Positions 63,849 to 64,000 of a stretch of DNA of 64,000 nucleotides are shown piece after piece. The stretch spans positions 19,494-83,493 of the forward strand of contig NZ_QGHL01000001.1 in NCBI RefSeq assembly GCF_003171715.1, in the 5' to 3' direction. The stretch's first letter is position 1, and each line of letters starts with the position of its first letter. The position numbers were made by a program, and so were the translations under genes. The notes under the pieces are model-generated. The model was not told the origin of the DNA and did not search any database. It was given only the letters and a program-made list of their open reading frames with translations. This DNA comes from Novosphingobium meiothermophilum (lineage in GTDB: Bacteria; Pseudomonadota; Alphaproteobacteria; Sphingomonadales; Sphingomonadaceae).

Positions 63849-64000
63849 GTGTCAGTCACAGCGCTTGAAGCCGCCGCACAACGCCATGCCGCAACGCAGG
63901 ATGCCCCCCTTGGTGGCGGGGTGGTTTATCCGTGTCTGCGGGGCAGGCGAGTGATTGTGACGGGGGGTGCGAGCGGGATTGGCGAGGCGATCGTGGCGGG
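63849..64000 (+). CDS. Short-chain dehydrogenase/reductase, N-terminal part (runs off the window)
   Basis: The frame from GTG 63849 (AAGGGA 5 bases upstream) or ATG 63834 is open to the end. It reads VVYPCLRGRRVIVTGGASGIGEAIVA, the NAD(P)-binding TGxxxGIG loop of an SDR preceded by a leader typical of sugar/aldose dehydrogenase-like SDRs. With the TonB receptor and LacI-type sites it fits a carbohydrate oxidation step, but only 50 residues are visible. Confidence 0.75.
   Translation, partial: MSVTALEAAAQRHAATQDAPLGGGVVYPCLRGRRVIVTGGASGIGEAIVA

Overview
The window is uniformly GC-rich alphaproteobacterial DNA, most like a sphingomonad (Novosphingobium/Sphingobium-type). The grounds are the abundance of TonB-dependent receptors, a receptor-plus-flavin-dependent-halogenase locus, DUF1838 and EthD-type proteins, and an RPA-type plasmid initiator next to parA/parB. 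That replication and partition locus at 33.3-37.8 kb, with phased iterons and parS-like palindromes, shows that the window lies on a plasmid or chromid. I see no rRNA, tRNA, CRISPR or transposase.

Layout. (1) 1-1872: 3' part of a TonB-dependent receptor, closed by a strong terminator. (2) 2.1-32.2 kb: a catabolic island of tightly packed, mostly divergent operons. It holds two VAO/4-cresol-dehydrogenase-type flavoproteins, each beside an MFS transporter, two DUF1838 proteins, a methyltransferase, an operon of exported hydrolases with a VOC protein, an eight-gene operon (PrpD, PaaK-like ligase, amidase, HapK-like, SDR, deacetylase, enoyl-CoA hydratase, VOC), a five-gene CoA operon (CitE-like, MaoC, acyl-CoA dehydrogenase, two CaiB), one GntR regulator, and a toxin-antitoxin pair. 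Two palindrome families tie the island together: TGTCCGGACA at the GntR-linked promoters, and CTRTCCG-N5-CGGAYAG, mostly about 65-95 bp upstream of start codons. (3) 32.2-37.8 kb: a DUF1612 DNA-binding protein with an autoregulatory-looking dyad, then the iteron origin, repA, parB and parA. (4) 38.0-39.7 kb: PhoD phosphatase. (5) 39.8-52.3 kb: a second catabolic block with GMC oxidoreductase, an HSL-type hydrolase, several SDRs, SnoaL-like and EthD proteins, ferredoxin plus P450, a ketosteroid-dehydrogenase-like flavoprotein and a nitronate monooxygenase. Two of its promoters share CTACGCAT-N4-TTGACAT. (6) 52.3-53.8 kb: a globin-coupled chemoreceptor. (7) 53.9-64.0 kb: a large TonB-dependent receptor divergent from three intact tryptophan-halogenase-family genes, a fourth degenerate paralogue, and the start of an SDR. 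LacI-type operator sequences lie in the control regions.

Working model (inference). The two catabolic blocks take up and degrade complex organic substrates, possibly aromatic or terpenoid/steroid-like. They do this through flavin and P450 oxidation, ester/amide hydrolysis, CoA activation and beta-oxidation-like chemistry. The substrates cannot be read from sequence alone. The receptor/halogenase locus resembles carbohydrate-linked loci of sphingomonads and Caulobacter rather than antibiotic clusters.
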